NCBI RefSeq assembly: GCF_937926365.1
Contig: NZ_CALAOH010000249.1
Span: forward strand, 1-39,778
Source: an uncultured Azohydromonas sp.
GTDB taxonomy: Bacteria > Pseudomonadota > Gammaproteobacteria > Burkholderiales > Burkholderiaceae_C
Reading direction: 5' to 3'
DNA length: 39,778 bases
Made by a program: the position numbers and the translations under genes. Shown here in pieces: positions 38,810-39,778 of this stretch. How positions within the stretch are numbered: the stretch's first letter is position 1; every line of letters begins with the position of its first letter. The notes below the pieces were generated by a model, which saw only the letters and a list, made by a program, of their open reading frames with translations, had not been told where the DNA came from and ran no database searches.

Positions 38810-39778
38810 TCAGGGCACGGCGCGGCGGCGTGGCTGCGGCACGGGAGCCGCGGGCTGCTGCTGGCGCGGCGGTTGGTCCAGGCCCGCACGCAGCCGCTCG
38901 TGCATGTCGGTGAGCGTGGCGCGCAAATCCTCGTCCAGCACGTCGCGCAGCTGCTCGCCCAGGGCGTCGAGCGTTTGGGCGTCGCCTTTGTCGGCCGCGT
39001 GCTGCATCTGCTGCGCAAAGGCATCGGCGTCGAAGCCGCAGCGGACCTGCGGCGGCGGCGCCATCGGCCGCTCGGGCGCCGGGGGGCTGGCCGGTGCCGG
39101 CGTCACTGCAGCCTCTTGCCCGTCGCCTTCGGCCGCAGGTGCCGGCGCTGGTGCCGCTGGCGGCCTCGCGCGCTCGCGAAGCATCGCCTTGGCCTTGTCG
39201 GCGGCGGTTGGCGCGTGAGCAGCAGCGCCGGCATCGCCCTCGCCTTGTGCATCGTTGGCTGCCGGCGCCGCTTCCACCGGCTCGAACCAGTCCGACGGCG
39301 TGCTCATCTCGTCGCGCAGGCTCACGTAGATGCGCTTCAAACCCACCACCTGCGCCGGCTGGATCGACTCGATGCGGCGCTGGATGCGGCGCTCGATCTG
39401 CTCCTTGGTCACGCCGAACTCGCCGGCGAAGGTGTCCAGCAGTCGCCTGATGCCCTCAGGGGACGTGTCGGCCTTGGCGCGCAGCGTGGCGCTGGCCTGC
39501 TCCATCGTCATTTCCGTCACGTCGCCCGGGATCTGCGCCAGGATGCACGCCCGCTTGCGCCGCGCGGCCTGGTTGGCACAGAGCTCGTAGATGTCGCGCT
39601 CGTCCTTGAGCCGGTAGCCGCCGTGCTTGGTGTCACGCCAGTGGCGCACGAAGAACTGGATGACCTCGCGGTTATTGGCCTCGTGGTCGATGGTGCGACT
39701 CGAAGTCAAGTCGCGTAATTGTTCTAGTGGTACGAGTCGGAAGTTCGCTGACAGAACTCGGCCACGGACGCCAGGATT
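38810..39778 (-). CDS. Unrecognised plasmid/phage-type protein, 5' end beyond the window
   Basis: The frame is open to the window edge, with NFRLVPLEQLRDL before the TTG at 39709, so the true start is probably outside. The well-ordered part (about the first 160 visible residues) contains REVIQFFVRHWRDTKHGGYR, CANQAARRKRACILAQIPGD, GVTKEQIERRIQRRIESIQP and LKRIYVSLRDEMSTPSDWF. It is followed by a proline/alanine-rich linker and a helical end. The composition resembles conserved proteins of phages and integrative elements, but I cannot name the family. No ribosome-binding site precedes the internal TTG. Confidence 0.6.
   Translation of the reverse strand, partial: NPGVRGRVLSANFRLVPLEQLRDLTSSRTIDHEANNREVIQFFVRHWRDTKHGGYRLKDERDIYELCANQAARRKRACILAQIPGDVTEMTMEQASATLRAKADTSPEGIRRLLDTFAGEFGVTKEQIERRIQRRIESIQPAQVVGLKRIYVSLRDEMSTPSDWFEPVEAAPAANDAQGEGDAGAAAHAPTAADKAKAMLRERARPPAAPAPAPAAEGDGQEAAVTPAPASPPAPERPMAPPPQVRCGFDADAFAQQMQHAADKGDAQTLDALGEQLRDVLDEDLRATLTDMHERLRAGLDQPPRQQQPAAPVPQPRRRAVP

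Overview
The window looks like part of a large GC-rich plasmid or secondary replicon from a betaproteobacterium, most likely Burkholderiales (Comamonadaceae or Alcaligenaceae type). The signs are high GC, four Bug-family solute receptors, a Bordetella/Comamonas-type porin, an iteron-controlled Rep_3 initiator and a ParA/KorB-like ParB pair. No rRNA, tRNA, CRISPR array, transfer gene, transposase or integrase is visible. The last gene has no ATG start inside the window, so the window cannot be shown to be a closed circle.

Layout. (1) 0-4 kb: partition locus on the minus strand (parA, parB, five copies of an odd-length palindrome that is the best parS candidate, then a DsbG-like lipoprotein). 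A decayed gene, a YjdM zinc-ribbon protein and a short MscS channel follow to 5.9 kb. (2) 6-12.2 kb: D-erythronate/4-carbon acid sugar operon otnK-otnC-otnI-dctP-denD with a GntR/FCD regulator and a 28-bp perfect palindrome in the otnK promoter region. (3) 12.4-16.2 kb: serine module, SstT symporter and L-serine ammonia-lyase SdaA with a divergent LysR regulator. (4) 16.2-19 kb: replication origin (iterons in both orientations, AT-rich segment, DnaA box) and repB. (5) 19.1-31.3 kb: an organic-acid island. The minus arm holds two Bug receptors, a TfdA-type dioxygenase and a porin. The plus arm holds an FAD oxidoreductase, an IclR regulator, two-subunit aconitase X, an IlvD/Edd dehydratase and two more Bug receptors. 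(6) 31.3-38.2 kb: a conflict/RNA-processing island. It holds a RelE-like/SF1 helicase/ankyrin fusion, the PrlF-YhaV toxin-antitoxin pair, an Xre-like antitoxin with a frameshifted RES-domain toxin, and the RNA 2'-phosphotransferase KptA in a chain of overlapping genes. (7) 38.2-39.8 kb: a duplicated hairpin leader and a 5'-incomplete unrecognised protein.

The replicon appears to carry three catabolic modules between and beside its replication and partition loci. Uptake proteins (porin, Bug, DctP, SstT) sit next to the enzymes that would use their cargo. The most unusual features are the parS-like palindromes embedded in frame in parB, the helicase fusion protein, the KptA/antitoxin/RES gene chain, and the TfdA/aconitase X/IlvD cluster, whose substrate cannot be assigned from known pathways.
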